Source: Phallusia mammillata (taxonomy: Eukaryota > Chordata > Ascidiacea > Phlebobranchia > Ascidiidae). From it: a DNA stretch of 64,000 nucleotides. Below the pieces are notes generated by a model. It saw nothing but the letters and a program-made list of their open reading frames with translations, did no database searches and had not been told where the DNA came from. The DNA lies in NCBI GenBank assembly GCA_003260075.1, contig QLIY01000619.1, forward strand, positions 34,857 to 98,856, written 5' to 3'. Position numbers and translations under genes: made by a program. Shown in pieces: positions 33,125 through 45,500 of this stretch (the stretch's first letter is position 1; each line of letters begins with the position of its first letter).

Positions 33125-36100
33125 TCAAGGCTTCCACAGCCTTAAAAGGCCATCCTCGGAATACGTTGCAATCAAGTTGTTATGAGGATGGTGGGATATG
33201 CCAATGACATCACCATCATGAACTGTGAGAGTTCGTTCCAGCTTGCCAGTGGTCGTTGAAAAACAGTAGAGCACCTACAATGGTTGTGTGCAAAGTGTTA
33301 GTAAAAGATGGTGGATAATGCATTTCAAAATTTAACATAGCTATTTGTGAAGAAAAAAATATGTAAAGAAGCTTTTTGTGATTATGGGCTTTGAAACACA
33401 TCTTTACTGGAAATAAACAAACTAAGAACTGATTTGTTTTTGTGAAAACATTTTAGTAGTGACCAGTTGCTAACATTTACGCCAAGTGCTAAGTGTTTTT
33501 ATTGTAATAGGAATTAATAAAACTGCAAGTGTTCTGGTTATCAGAGGACTATTATTACTGGGCTGAAATGATATTACATATATATTACAAACCAGCATAC
33601 TATCAGATGTGTTTGTATTTTTCATTGTGGAAATAATTTTTGGACAAAATTGATATTTAAGTATGTTTGTTCGACCAAACTATTAGTTACAAGGTTAATG
33701 CATTAAATTACTTTGCTAGTGAATATATTTTGTTTTGCATTACTTTTATTGCAAAGAGTATGGTCATAGTGTATTTGGGGACAAGTCTCACCCACAGCCC
33801 ATTAAGTTGCAAAGTGATGATCAATCCCAACTGTATTCATTTGTTAAGAAAATTATCCCGTTAATTGTGAATAAAAGCCTATTTAAGCTAGGCCAATCAA
33901 TTAACCAGATCTGTGTGTATGTGATTTGTGGACTTCTTTCTAATGTTTACCTTGTCTTCTCCAACACAATAAATCCAATCTCCCCTTGGTGAGACAGTGG
34001 CACAAACAAAATCTCCTCCTTCACGCTTTCCGGAACTAAAAGTCCTAACAATTTGACCCTGACAAAACAAAAACAATACATGCAGGCTTTGTACCTTTAA
34101 GCAAACACCAATATGAGTTCAACATACCTGCATGTTCATAATGGACACAAAGTTGGAACGGTTGCAAACTACAAAATGCTCTTGGTTCTTTGCAAGGAGA
34201 TGAACGCTGTTCACTGTTACATCTTGCTGACCGGCACCGAGGGATTTAAATGTGTTTACACATTCAGTGGACTTTAAGTTCCAAATCTAACAAAGCATGT
34301 GTAAAGTTTAAATAGGGTTCATATAAATGACTGCCAATTCAAAGTTGCGTTATAGAAAAGTGTTCAGTAATATTTTGATCTCCGTATTTTAAAAACTAAA
34401 TTTTCTAACAAGCTTAGACCATTGGTTCTCAATCTTTTTCGGATCACGTACCACCTGACAACTTTTTTATCGCTGTGTTACCACCTAAAGTCCTAAACCC
34501 TGTTTCAATGTAAAGACCAAGAAATAGGCCCATTTTGTCAACCTGGCTAGCATATTTAGCAATTTCAAAAGAATGTCCAAAACACGAATTTTGCTCAAAC
34601 AAGGGCTCATCAATTGGGTCGGTTGAGTTGCAATTTTAGATCGGACTTTAATTAGGTATCACAGAAAGCTACTCGCGTACCACCTGAAAAGTTCCAGCGT
34701 ACCACTAGTGGTACACGTACCACAGTTTGTGAACAACTGGCTTAGACCCAATAAAAAAATTGTAGTTCAAAAAAAAATTTTACCTTCACATTGCCATCTG
34801 AAGAAGCACTTATAATGTGGTGGCCATCTGGCACAAAAACAGCTTCATTAACAAATGATGTGTGGCCTCTCATTTCCTTCAGAGTTTTGCCTGATTTTAG
34901 GCCGTGGATTCGAATGGTTTGATCAAAAGAGGCACTTAATACCTTCAGAAAAAAAATCCAACAATTTTGTAATGTTATAAACTTTATGGTAATGTTTTGT
35001 GTTATACCTGACTCCCATCTCTTGAAAAAGAAACTGTGGTAACACCTTTAGCATGTGCCTTTTCGAAACGACGTAGACATTGACCAGTTATGGTTTTCCA
35101 AACCTGCAGGAAAAATACTTGTATAGAAGCTGTTTAATGTACAAAAAGTGGTTATTTAATCTAAGCTTGCATCGGGCTGTTGTTTTATCAGTACAAAATG
35201 CTTGCATAAACCAACATTTTGTTGTTATGCCATGTAGTTCTTGTGCAAACAGATTCAATCTTATCAGTTTTCTTTTTTAAGTCGTATATACATCTTATAT
35301 GACTCTGTCTTATCCCTGGGTTTCTGGCCCAACCCAGGTGGGTCATGTAATGGCAGTTTATGGTCAGAGTTAACATGTTATCAACCCTGTAGTATCAACT
35401 ACCTTAATTTTTCCCTCCTGGTCACCGCTTGCAAGCATTTCACTGTCGCGACTGAATCCTAGACATAACACAGCATTATCCATCATCATGAACTTGTCTT
35501 GTGCTTGGAAACTTAAATCTTTGCGGATCTTTCCAGTTACAAAGTTCCACACCTCGATAAAACCATCAACACTGAAAAAACAACACAATTCAGTTAGTAA
35601 ACAAATTATATCGTATACCAGTTCTTCTGAGGTTTACAACCAGTTGAGGCAACAAACAGAATAGGTGAGGCACAGCTTTACTGCCTGGTATTTCCAGCAA
35701 ACTGGAGTGCCATTGACATGGCCTATCTTTCATTAGCAGATGCATAGATAAGGCCAAAATAGTGTGCACTGTCTGCAGCTTATCATTTACTGGCTTGATG
35801 CTTTCAAATCAGGGGTCGGCAACCTTTTAGGTGACACATGCCAATTTACTTTTATTTTCATACGTGTTAATGACCTCGCGTGCCAACATTTTTCCAAATA
35901 AAAGTATTTCATGTCTGCAGACATCAATAAAGAAGAGAAAGCAGAGTGTATTGTGCATGGAAGGCTGAATTTTAAGACAATTGCATGATAAAAACTGAAA
36001 ACAAGCAATGTAACAGGTTAAATTGTTACTTCAATTGGACACACAAATCAGTTTGCGCGCCATGAAAAACACAAAGCAGGCCAACCTTGGCATTACACCC

Positions 36101-38140
36101 ACCAGCAGGGTTCATTGACTTAAATCTATGGTTTGCGGCCTGTGGGTTAACGGATGGGTGACTTGGGGTAAAAAATATGTGTCTATCTTAGAGAATAAGA
36201 CTGAACTATCAAAATATCAGGGATAGACACACTGATGAACAGTCACTTAAACTGTCCATTAAACAAGTTATTGGAGAACTTTAGATACATAATGTCAGAC
36301 TTACCTTCCAGTAACCAGGTACTGACCATCCGGGGAGAACCTTGCGCACTCTACATGGGATTTCTGTCCAAATTTGATGGTTTTGCTGATTTGGGTTGGA
36401 TATCTTTCATCTTCCTCTTCACGGATAGTGGCGGCTTTTCCACGGAACAAATCGATCGTAGTACCAGGTGGTAGCAAGCCCTGGTGTTGTTGCCATTTGA
36501 GTGATTGACCGAGCAGAGCCATTAGACGAGATGGTGGAACCACGCTGACCTGTTAATATGTTATTTTTGTTACAGCAACAACATACAAGAAGACATTTGA
36601 CACAAATTTTAATACTGTATTGTGCATCTACTTTACACAAAGCTATAGAAAGTATGATCAAACCATGAAATACACTTGTATTTTGACAAAGATGAACATA
36701 AAATCATAACTGGGATCAGCCCTGAAACATTAAGACCAGTGATCATAGCACACTCATATATGTAAATCACAGTATGCCAGGTCTATTGAATGTTGTCATA
36801 CCAAATCATCCAGTCACCAACCATTTCCATATGACAAGGCGTAGGCTAGAAAAATTAGTACCCACTTGTGAATTAATCTTCATCTGAACTGATTACTGGT
36901 TAATTTGGCTGTCCCCAACTACAAAGCTTTTATAGCCTATGCCTTGTCATATGGGGATGCTTGAACAGCTAATTCAGCATAATGTTTTCAAGAGGCCTGA
37001 CATACTATGATCTATTTTGACAAAACACTTATTGCATTTACACTTTTTACTAATGTGTTTTGCTTATCATTGCTTAGTACATACTTCTTTAGAAAGTGAA
37101 TGTGCAATAGCAGCCCTTCGCTTCTCCTTAGTGGAGCCATCTGGGTAAGCTTCCCTTGGATCAAAATAGGATCTTGCAAGAAGGTTTTCCAAATGGAGAT
37201 ATCTGTCTGGCTGAGCATGTTTCAAGGCTGTCATAGGGTCAGTCTGGCGAAGCAAAGATCTTGCTGCTCCCAATTCTCGTAGCTCGATCAGTTCCAGGAC
37301 AATCTGTTCATATAAGTCCACAAGTGCCTTGTCTGGCAATTTCAAAGATTGGATAGCCTGTGATAACAAAAAGGATTTGGTTATAAAAAAAATTTGTTAG
37401 TTGGATATTTGTTAGCAAAACAACAAAAATTTACTTTATGAAAATTTAATTAGATATTTCATAGCACTTCAGAAATCCAAGTATAATTGCACAGATACAA
37501 AAAGCCAACTGCCCAAAACAGTAGTTTAAATCACAATTTAATGTAGAGTTGTTGACAATATGGTTACAGTTCCAGTTTTCTTAAATTTATAATTATATTA
37601 GGTGGTTAAAGTTTGCAATTGCAGACCAGCAGTGCAGCATTTTTTCAGACCTTGTAACTAGTTGATAAACGGCTAAGCACAATTTAGTAGTATTACAAGG
37701 AAATCTTCAAATATGGGTTTATACACAACAATAATTTCACGAGAGTTTACTGTAATTACCACTAAAGGCAACACTACACAAATCTCAATCCTTTTATGGT
37801 TTGATTTCTTAACCAAGTCCCTAATAAAAACTTTTGAACCAATGATTCAAAAACGTGGCATTTAACTACCTGAAGAACTGTATCCCAATGTCCATTGTTG
37901 ATATCTGACACAAACCCATCAATGCTGTCGACAGTGTTTAGAGAAATAGTGGATTCCTCCTGTGTTAATGCAAAAAAATCATTGATGCAAATTAGTGGCC
38001 ATGTACAAATAGTTGAAGCAAAAATTACAATATCAAATGTTGCATACCTGTAAGGTGGCCAGAGTTCGCATAAGATTACTTTCCTTTAAATACTGCTCAA
38101 TCAGTCGAATAACGTCCGCAGATTCTATCTCTAGTGTCAT
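33125..38140 (-). CDS. SMU1: SMU1, WD40 spliceosomal factor
   Basis: Ten exons on the minus strand: 38140-38048, 37959-37870, 37357-37085, 36549-36305, 35571-35403, 35103-35008, 34942-34784, 34286-34128, 34058-33951, 33274-33125 (TGA). The model gives 513 residues, the same length as human SMU1. Known role: partner of RED in the spliceosomal B complex, needed for activation and for short-intron splicing. Order: LisH motif ([20 protein letters not shown]), CTLH region ([26 protein letters not shown] cut across exons), linker, then seven WD repeats ending [11 protein letters not shown]. The start ATG sits 210 bp after the TRAIP stop. The sequence before it (TTTTTCTTTTTCAACAATAG-like) could be a trans-splice acceptor. 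Introns hold a fold-back element and a hAT MITE. Confidence 0.97.
34430..34739. mobile_element. hAT-type MITE with perfect GCTTAGAC duplication
   Basis: Ends are CATTGGTTCTCAATC and GTGAACAACTG. GCTTAGAC flanks both sides (34422-34429, 34740-34747). Non-coding, in SMU1 intron 7. Confidence 0.85.
35810..36142. mobile_element. hAT-type MITE, CAGGGGTCGGCAACC end
   Basis: A clear left end; the right end is guessed near GCGGCCTG and is uncertain. In SMU1 intron 4. Confidence 0.4.
36709..37012. mobile_element. Fold-back MITE family, ACTGGGATCAGCCCTGAA
   Basis: Inner inverted arms at 36828-36848 and 36933-36952 match with one mismatch (CATATGACAAGGCGTAGGCT). Outer parts match a second copy at 8720-8845 and a fragment at 1-46 (GGTATAACGC.TTCA...CTGG.GTACT). 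No coding capacity. Confidence 0.65.
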
Positions 38141-38350
38141 TATGAAATGTTTGCAAAACCTAGTATCTATTATTGTTGAAAAAGAAAAATCGCACATCAA
38201 AAAATTGATACACCCACAAAAAATTTTCATACAATACTCTAAGTCAGCATAGATAATCAAAAATATAAACTTGGAAAAAGAAATTATAAGTGTTTTGTTG
38301 CAAGGTCAATATAAAAGTGCATAATCTTGTCTTTCATCACATAAAAGTTA

Positions 38351-39811
38351 CTACTTTGGTCCAATTCGTTTTAATCTGTTAAATTTATCTTTTGAAAAAT
38401 TTGTCGTTGGTACTTTGAAATTTGTACTGTTAACACTAGAAAATTTTAATGCAGACGTTGTTGTTGCCTGTTTTCTCGCTTGAGCTGTGTGCATAAGTGT
38501 CATCTTTTTGTGGCCACCCAGGCCATCATATGAATTACCAGCGCTGGCTGCAGCCTTGTTTTTTATCAGTTTGTTTCGTTGCAGTGAGGTAAAATTGTTG
38601 TTGCTATTTCCAACTCGCGTCAGTGCAGGTTTTGTCTTTAAAGTAGAGGTAGATGCTGCAAAATTGATTCCCATTTCTTTACAGTGCTTTCGAATGCGAT
38701 TTGTTGCAGGGCTGTCACTTACAACCAAGATATTTTCTTGGTCACACAGCGGAATGGTCTTAGTTGGACTGGGAGTGGTGTCTAAATCGATGACATCTTC
38801 GTTAAATGAAGAACTCAGTCGAGGCTTTTTCATTAAAATCGGTTCACCGAGTTTTGCCCCACGTTTTAAACTATGAGAACTCGTGACATCAGAAATTGGT
38901 GTCAAAAATTCAGGGGCAGGGCTTTCAGCTATTAATCTATGTACAGCCGAAGATTTAGTATCCGAAGGTGAAGCAATTGCATTTTGCAAAGCTTTCAATT
39001 TTCGTTTTAAACTAATGTTTTCATTTGTTAAACTGTCTTCACTTTTTTGAAGATTGTTAACTGTAGATTCTAAGCCTTCAATTATGGAAGCTTTATTCAG
39101 TAACATTTCTTCTTTTCGATGTACATCCTTTCGCAGTTTCGCTAGATCAATGCTGGCTTTGTTTTTGGCCTGTTTGACTGTTTCAAATTCTTGTTTTAGT
39201 GAAACGCAGACAAGTGCAAGTTGTTTAAGCTCTGGTGAATTCCCAGAATTGTTTGTATATTGACTGATCATGTCATCAACGTCAGATTTTCTGCCATTTA
39301 ACACAATTTCTACTCTTTCTAATAGTTTAAGCCGTGATCTTAATTCTTTGACTTTTTCTTTTGCAAGCCTAGCATCTTGTACTTCATTTTTCATTATTTC
39401 CATGTCACTCTTAAACAACTGCAATGTATTGCGTTCCTTCTGAACTTCCTTTTTGAGCTTTTTTATTGACATAGTCAGGTTGTCTTTGGTATCCTCCATA
39501 ACTTTTAAACTATCATGCAATTTCCGATTTTCGGATCGTAATTTTCTGGCATCACATTCCGCTTCATTAAGCTGGTTTCTCATTGCCAATGGATCCAAAT
39601 TCTCTTCCGTTTCCTCCGTAACGTTGAGAAAAATCTTTTCAATAATTTGTTTTTGAGTTGTTCGTGTCCTACATTGAGGACACGTTTTTTGATGTCTAAT
39701 CCATTCAGCCAAGCACTCGGCATGGAACACATGTCCACAGTTGGTAACGCTGATATCCTTGTTTTTATCAAAGTAATCCGTACATATAACACAAGATCCC
39801 TTTAGGGACAT
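38351..39811 (-). CDS. TRAIP: TRAIP, RING E3 ubiquitin ligase
   Basis: An intronless ORF of 486 residues (human 469). Known role: replisome-associated E3 ligase that ubiquitinates stalled CMG helicase and acts in interstrand-crosslink repair. The RING spans about residues 7-46 (C-x2-C, then NCGHVFHAECLAEW, then CPQCR), with all eight zinc ligands visible. A long coiled coil covers about residues 70-290. The conserved word RLIAESPAPEFLTP (human RLVLESPAPVEVNL) and the late YDGLGGHKK (human FDGLGGRTK) confirm orthology. The C-terminus KFNRLKRIGPK lacks the PCNA-binding PIP box that ends human TRAIP. The gene is divergent from MTRF1L (771 bp) and head to tail with SMU1. Lack of introns in a gene-dense region could reflect intron loss or retroposition. 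Confidence 0.95.
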   Translation of the reverse strand: MSLKGSCVICTDYFDKNKDISVTNCGHVFHAECLAEWIRHQKTCPQCRTRTTQKQIIEKIFLNVTEETEENLDPLAMRNQLNEAECDARKLRSENRKLHDSLKVMEDTKDNLTMSIKKLKKEVQKERNTLQLFKSDMEIMKNEVQDARLAKEKVKELRSRLKLLERVEIVLNGRKSDVDDMISQYTNNSGNSPELKQLALVCVSLKQEFETVKQAKNKASIDLAKLRKDVHRKEEMLLNKASIIEGLESTVNNLQKSEDSLTNENISLKRKLKALQNAIASPSDTKSSAVHRLIAESPAPEFLTPISDVTSSHSLKRGAKLGEPILMKKPRLSSSFNEDVIDLDTTPSPTKTIPLCDQENILVVSDSPATNRIRKHCKEMGINFAASTSTLKTKPALTRVGNSNNNFTSLQRNKLIKNKAAASAGNSYDGLGGHKKMTLMHTAQARKQATTTSALKFSSVNSTNFKVPTTNFSKDKFNRLKRIGPK

Positions 39812-40582
39812 CTTTGTCTATTTCTACAGGACAAGCTTTGTGGTTTTTTAGGCCATACGTTTTTTCACAAATTCAAGACCTAATAAAGGCAAAAAGATCG
39901 AAACAAAATAGCCACTTATTATTACCAACAAACAATTGTTCATTACGTACAAAAAATACTTGAACAACTTTACCTCACAACGTACAATACAAAACAAATT
40001 TAAAGTCGGCTTTACTGCTTGTTGTAAATTATTTTGTAATGGCGCCGATTGTGGCGTTGAGTCCAGTCAACCATGACAATTACTTTTTTAACGAATTTTT
40101 GATTCCGGTTTTCTTTAACACTATAACTTAACGATGTACAAGATACTAATAGAATATTTTATTTTAAAATATTTTATCGTTATTTTTTTCCAAAACTTCA
40201 ATTGATACTATTTTTTAATCTCTATGTCAGGATTTCTATGTCAAAATTTAAACGATTTCTATGTCCGATTGTGCAGCCACGTGAGATTTTGTTTACAATT
40301 GTGTGTTAGCGATTGTTAAGTTTTGTTCGGTGGCGTTTCGAATAAAGCAGAGCCGGTATATCGATATAGTGGGCGGCTCTAATCAAAGCCAAGTGTCCGT
40401 GCGTTACATTGTGTTTGAATACTTAGCTAGTGTGTTTGCAATTGCATTGTTACATGGATTTTTGAAACTCATGGAATTGAAATGAGCGATTTGTAAACTG
40501 TCTTTAATTATCGAATTGTTCATGTTCAAAAGTAAAGAAATCTTATCGACTTTTGGTACGCACATCTACAGACAAGACGTTG
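39812..40582. promoter_or_regulatory. Shared TRAIP/MTRF1L upstream region
   Basis: Separates two divergent start codons. No coding signal and no C-run. Both promoters must lie here, or the 5' ends are trans-spliced. Confidence 0.4.
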
Positions 40583-41988
40583 ATGTGGTTCAGATTGTTA
40601 AGTTCAGGGTCGTTATGGAAAGAAAATTTGCCGAGATTACACAAATTTGTGTGGAAGCAAAAACAATTTCCACAAGCAAATTTGCAAAGACTGTATGCCT
40701 ATCGCTGTTACTCCAACGCTGTTTTAAAAGATGAATTTTCTGAGTACTTGTTATATCTAAAGGCGCTACTAAATGATAACCTTACAACCAAGGAAATGAA
40801 GAATGTGTCCCATTTTCCACCCAATCTACTGGCTGAACTTGGTGGACAATCTTCAAATAGCTACATTCAATTACAAAATGTTGTTGAACTCGGTGAAGAG
40901 TTTTTACAAAAACAATCAGAGTTGCTTGAGTTACCCCCCCCCCTGGACAATCTTCAAATAGCTACATTCAATTACAAAATGTTGTTGAACTTGGTGAAGA
41001 GTTACTACAAAAACAATCAGAGTTGCTTGAGTTGAAGGCATTTGCTGCTGACAATGAGCTGGACGAAGAGATGATTAGTGAAGTTGAATCCGAACAAAAT
41101 GACCTTAAAAATAGTGTCCAAGATCTACATGAAAATTTAATTGATGTTTTAATTCAGGACCAAGAACTAGAAGATTGTGAAGGTGCTTTACTTGAGGTGA
41201 TACCAGGAGTTGGTGGTGCAGAAGCTATGCTGTTTGCAAGAGATCTGTTTTCGATGTATGAAAATTTTTGTAACACTCAAGGCTTCGATTGGCAAATTAT
41301 CACATATAATGAGCACAATTATGGTGGAATTTTAAACGCCAGTGCTGCTGTGTTATCAAGTGACGTGTACAAATTGTTGCGGTATGAAGCTGGAACTCAC
41401 AGAGTACAACGGGTGCCAGAAACATCTAAAGGTCAGATTCACACTAGTACAGCAACAGTAGCTGTTCTACCAAAACAGGTGCAAGTCCATCAGGAGATTG
41501 ATATGAAAGACTTAGACATTACTTATTCACGTTCAAGTGGGCCTGGAGGTCAATCAGTCAACACCACCAATTCTGCAGTTCAAATAAACCACAAACCTTC
41601 TGGTATCAAAGTTCGATGTGAGGTCACGCGGAACCAGCGTGAAAATTACAGACTTGCCATGATGGAAGTGACGCAGAAGCTTCATAGCAAACTAAAGGCT
41701 GAGAAATTAGCTAAAGACACTTCAGTGCGAAGTATGCAAATAAAGCGAAGGGATAGATCCGATAAAATTCGTACTTACAACTTTATGCGGGACCGTGTGA
41801 CAGATCATAGGATTGCATACAGCATACATGGAATGCAAAGTATACTAAATAATGGATCAAAACTTTTACAATTAATGAAAACTTTGGATGAACACTATGC
41901 AAAGGAAACCAAAATGGCAATTCTGAAGGGACTTATAGATGAATATACATTGATTAATAAAGCATCCAACAAGAAAAAGGCAAAATAA
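40583..41988 (+). CDS. MTRF1L: Mitochondrial peptide chain release factor 1-like
   Basis: A single coding exon interrupted by a C-run (40934-40943) and a 101-bp direct repeat (40843-40933 / 40944-41034). Deleting one unit leaves 1305 bases, an open frame of 434 residues (human MTRF1L 380). Known role: reads UAA/UAG in mitochondria and releases the chain through the GGQ loop. The catalytic motif SSGPGGQSVNTTNSAVQ is intact. Family blocks LEVIPGVGGAEAMLFARDLF, YEAGTHRVQRVPETS and RSDKIRTYNFMRDRVTDHR are present. The chosen ATG is the first in frame after TAA 40505. The Arg/Lys/Leu-rich start (MWFRLLSSGSLWKENLPRL) suits a mitochondrial presequence. MTRF1 is the alternative name. The recognition-loop motifs would separate the two, and I favour MTRF1L. 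Confidence 0.88.
40843..41034 (+). repeat. 101-bp-offset direct repeat in MTRF1L
   Basis: 40843-40933 and 40944-41034 around ten C, three base differences. It breaks the frame; removal restores it. Confidence 0.92.
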
Positions 41989-42517
41989 TGTTTTATAAGT
42001 CATAAAACATAAAACATTAAGATAAGAAACCTACAGAAAGTACCAACTGTTTCAATCTACATGGTCTCATCAGTGCAGCTGGTAACAGTATATTGGATAG
42101 TGTAACCACATGAAAACATTTCAGTTTGAGTAACATACTGAAAAGCCATGCATCACCAATTTTGTTCTATGCTACAACTGGTCAATACAGCTAACATTCT
42201 TTCATCCGCAGCACTGATGAGACTTTAAAGGTCAAAATATAGTGCACTTTTTGCCACTTACTTTACAAGGCAATTATTTTTGTGAAAATTTGTCATCCTT
42301 TTATATGCTTTCATGAACTTATTATTTCCTACATGCAAATATATACTGTGTTTAGCACATCGGTGAGTTGAATGCCCGCAAAAAAAAGAGAGAACAATTC
42401 AAAAAAGTTGATTCACCGGTGTTGTCTGTATTATTTTATATACTTGTGTGAAAAAAATGATTTTTGATCCTAATTTATAGGTTTGAAGATCTGTAAACTG
42501 ATTAAGGCTGGTGAATC
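41989..42517. other. MTRF1L-RRP1 spacer
   Basis: No gene. It contains an inverted pair around CATCAGTGC (about 42072 and 42195), related to a piece at 59291, perhaps a degraded MITE. Immediately before RRP1, TTTATAG then 39 bases to the ATG could be a trans-splice acceptor. Confidence 0.4.
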
Positions 42518-45500
42518 ATGACTGTGGAAGCACCTGCAGAGGATTCTGCTATGCAGATTGCAGGCTCAGTAGAAGCCAAATTTGCACAACGGTTGGCAGC
42601 AAATGAAAAGAAACGAAGAGATCGTGCCTTTAAAAAGCTTAAACAGTATTTAATGGCAAGATCAGCAAGACCAGATGGTGGATTTGTAAGGTAATGGCTG
42701 CATTAATATTAAAATTTGGGAATATAATTCAACTTTAGCATTATAGTGTCCAGTATAACTTCAGTTATGTATTAAAAGGCTGGAACGGTTTAGGTCAGTG
42801 ATTCTTAACCTGTACGTAATTATATACTCTTCAAAAAGGAAAAATTAACATGGGGGCTACATGTGCCCCAAAGGGTTTTTTGGCCCATGAAGTACTTGTA
42901 AATTCAAAAAAGGAAAATAACATAGGCCGATGTAGTACTAAGAAAAGCGAACCAAGAAAATGTGTTTTACTAAGGGCTGAATTTCATGTCCATCCAGCGA
43001 GTTAATGATATTTAAACTCCTTAGTAATGATACCTAGACACTAATGAAATGTTTTTTGTTTGGAAGAGAAGGTAAAGGCTTATGCTGGTTCTAATGACTT
43101 ATTTTGTGTCCCTATGTGTCCTCAACCTAAATAAAATACACACATTCAATTTTACTACTCATTATTATGTTGTTTTGAAGTTTAAGGCTTATTTGAGTTT
43201 TTTCTGATTTACATAAAGATTACATTTATGTGTTTTTCTTAGGGATGAGCTGATAAAAATCTGGAAAGGCTTGTTCTACTGCATGTGGATGTCAGATAAA
43301 CCTCTAATTCAGGAAGAACTAGCGAAAGGGATTGCTGGCATTCTTCCACAGTATGTGACTTTCTTTAATTATAGTGTCACTATACTTTGTACAGTTTATC
43401 AGCATGTGTGCTAGTGATGGGACCAGACCAAGTTTTGAAGCGAGTCGATACCGAGTACGATTACCGAGTACTTAAGTGTAGTGTTGTACTTAGTTGTATA
43501 TCACTGGCTAATTTATCTACCATGGTGGTCGGGGGGCACACACACATGCCGAAAAGTGTAATCTCTACGTGATAGCGAAAAAGATATATATACATAAACT
43601 GGCAGAACTTTTTTCCAATTTTGTGCTGTCCGAAGCAAATTTGGCTTTAGTTGCCCATATTCTTATGGTGTAAATCGGCCTTCGGTACTCGCATGTTGGC
43701 ATCGAAAACTGAGACAAAATATTTCGATACCTAGTACGAGTATCGATACCACTGAAACCGTTCGATACTGAGTACCGGGTACTCATCCCATCACTAATGT
43801 GTGCAATTTGTAAAGAGTCTACAGTCTTGCCTTTGTCATGCAACATTTATCTTGATACCGAACACAAGTGACTGGCATCCTCAATTTACTGAATTGGTCA
43901 AAAATGGTTAAATGGCACCTATGTTTACAGTAGCATGTGTTGTGCTTTATTTGTAAATCCAACGCAACTAGTTCTAATTGAAATACAAAACGAAAATTTT
44001 ATTTTAATTTTTTATAAAATCTACAATAAACAATAAACTAATTTGCCCATATGTTATCTTAATTCTATAACCTTTTTTTCTGTGTGTATTTGTGTAAAAG
44101 GGTTAAAATAGGTATTAGGCAATTGGTAATTATTTGCAGCCATGAACTGTAATGCTAAAATAAGTTACATGTTGAAAAAAGACCCCCCCCCCATCTTAAT
44201 TCTATAACCTTTTTTTCTGTGTGTATTTGTGTAAAAGGGTAAAAATAGGTATTAGGCAATTGGTAATTATTTGCAGCCATCAACTGTAATGCTAAAATAA
44301 GTTACATGTTGAAAAAAGAGATTAAACTTTTTTTCTATTGTGGTTCGATGGTAAGGCCTTTAGACTTAAAAGTTTTGTGCAACCTATATTATTACACATT
44401 TTACATTACACAAAAGTAAGGTGAATCTTGACATATATACTGTACAAAACTTTTGTAGATTACGCAACATAAAGACATCAATGATGTATTTTGATACATT
44501 TTTGGAAACAATGCACCGTGAATGGCGTGGAATTGATCGTCTGCGAATGGATAAATTTTATCTTCTTTGTCGGTTTCTACTTCAAAACATGTTCCAATGC
44601 TTGAAGGACAATCAGTGGGAAAAAGGTTTTGTGCATTTATGACTTTATTTCTAATCGCCATGGTGTGTTTTTAATTTGGCCCATGTGGAAGAAATATTTT
44701 TATGGTAACATGTGTATTAGAGTACAGCATACCAATAGAGCAGTGGTCCAGTGTCAATTCATGCAAAATTTTCTACTTGGGGCCAACATATAGTGGCAAA
44801 ATAATTCAATACTTCTAATTCAATCAGCTTTATGATAACTATTGAGTTGTTAAAATTTGTGTCCACCAAATGTGTGTTATTATATTTAAAGAAACTCTGC
44901 AAAATACTGGTTCCAACCATAAAAAAGTTTGCCAAACACATGAATAAAAAAACTATTTTTTAGTCAAAATAAACTTGCTGTTAAACAACCCCCTGCAAAA
45001 ACGTCCAACAAGCAATACACAAACACATGTAATACATGTTCTATTGCCCTTATCACACTATTACAACACAGACTCCTACCCAGCAACACACATACAAAAA
45101 CGTTTTACACTTGGGGGGTAGGAGGGTAAATACTGGGGTTATAAAGTCAAACGAAGCAGAGGGCACATCTACATGACCATATCTACCGTCTGTGAAGGTT
45201 TCATCCAAATCCACCTGGACAAACTTACCCAGAGAAAAAAGATAAAAACAAAAAACTGAGTGAAATTTGTACATGTTTTTCACAAATGGGTAAAGTAAAG
45301 TTAAGTTAGCTCCGTAAATCGATGTACCACAGCCCATTTTCTTCAATAATATATTGAAAAGATTTGGAGGGAAACTGGAACACTCCTTACGAAACATTGT
45401 ACAGAGCTTGTCATACTAAAATTTAATAAAGTTTGAGGTTTTGTTTGTTTGCAGGGCTGATTGAATGGGCGACTGGAATTTTGAAAAGCGGTCCACTTAG

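Noticed and set aside
38487-39656. ORFs on the + strand across TRAIP (for example 129 residues at 38487)
   Set aside because: Antisense shadows of the TRAIP coding sequence.
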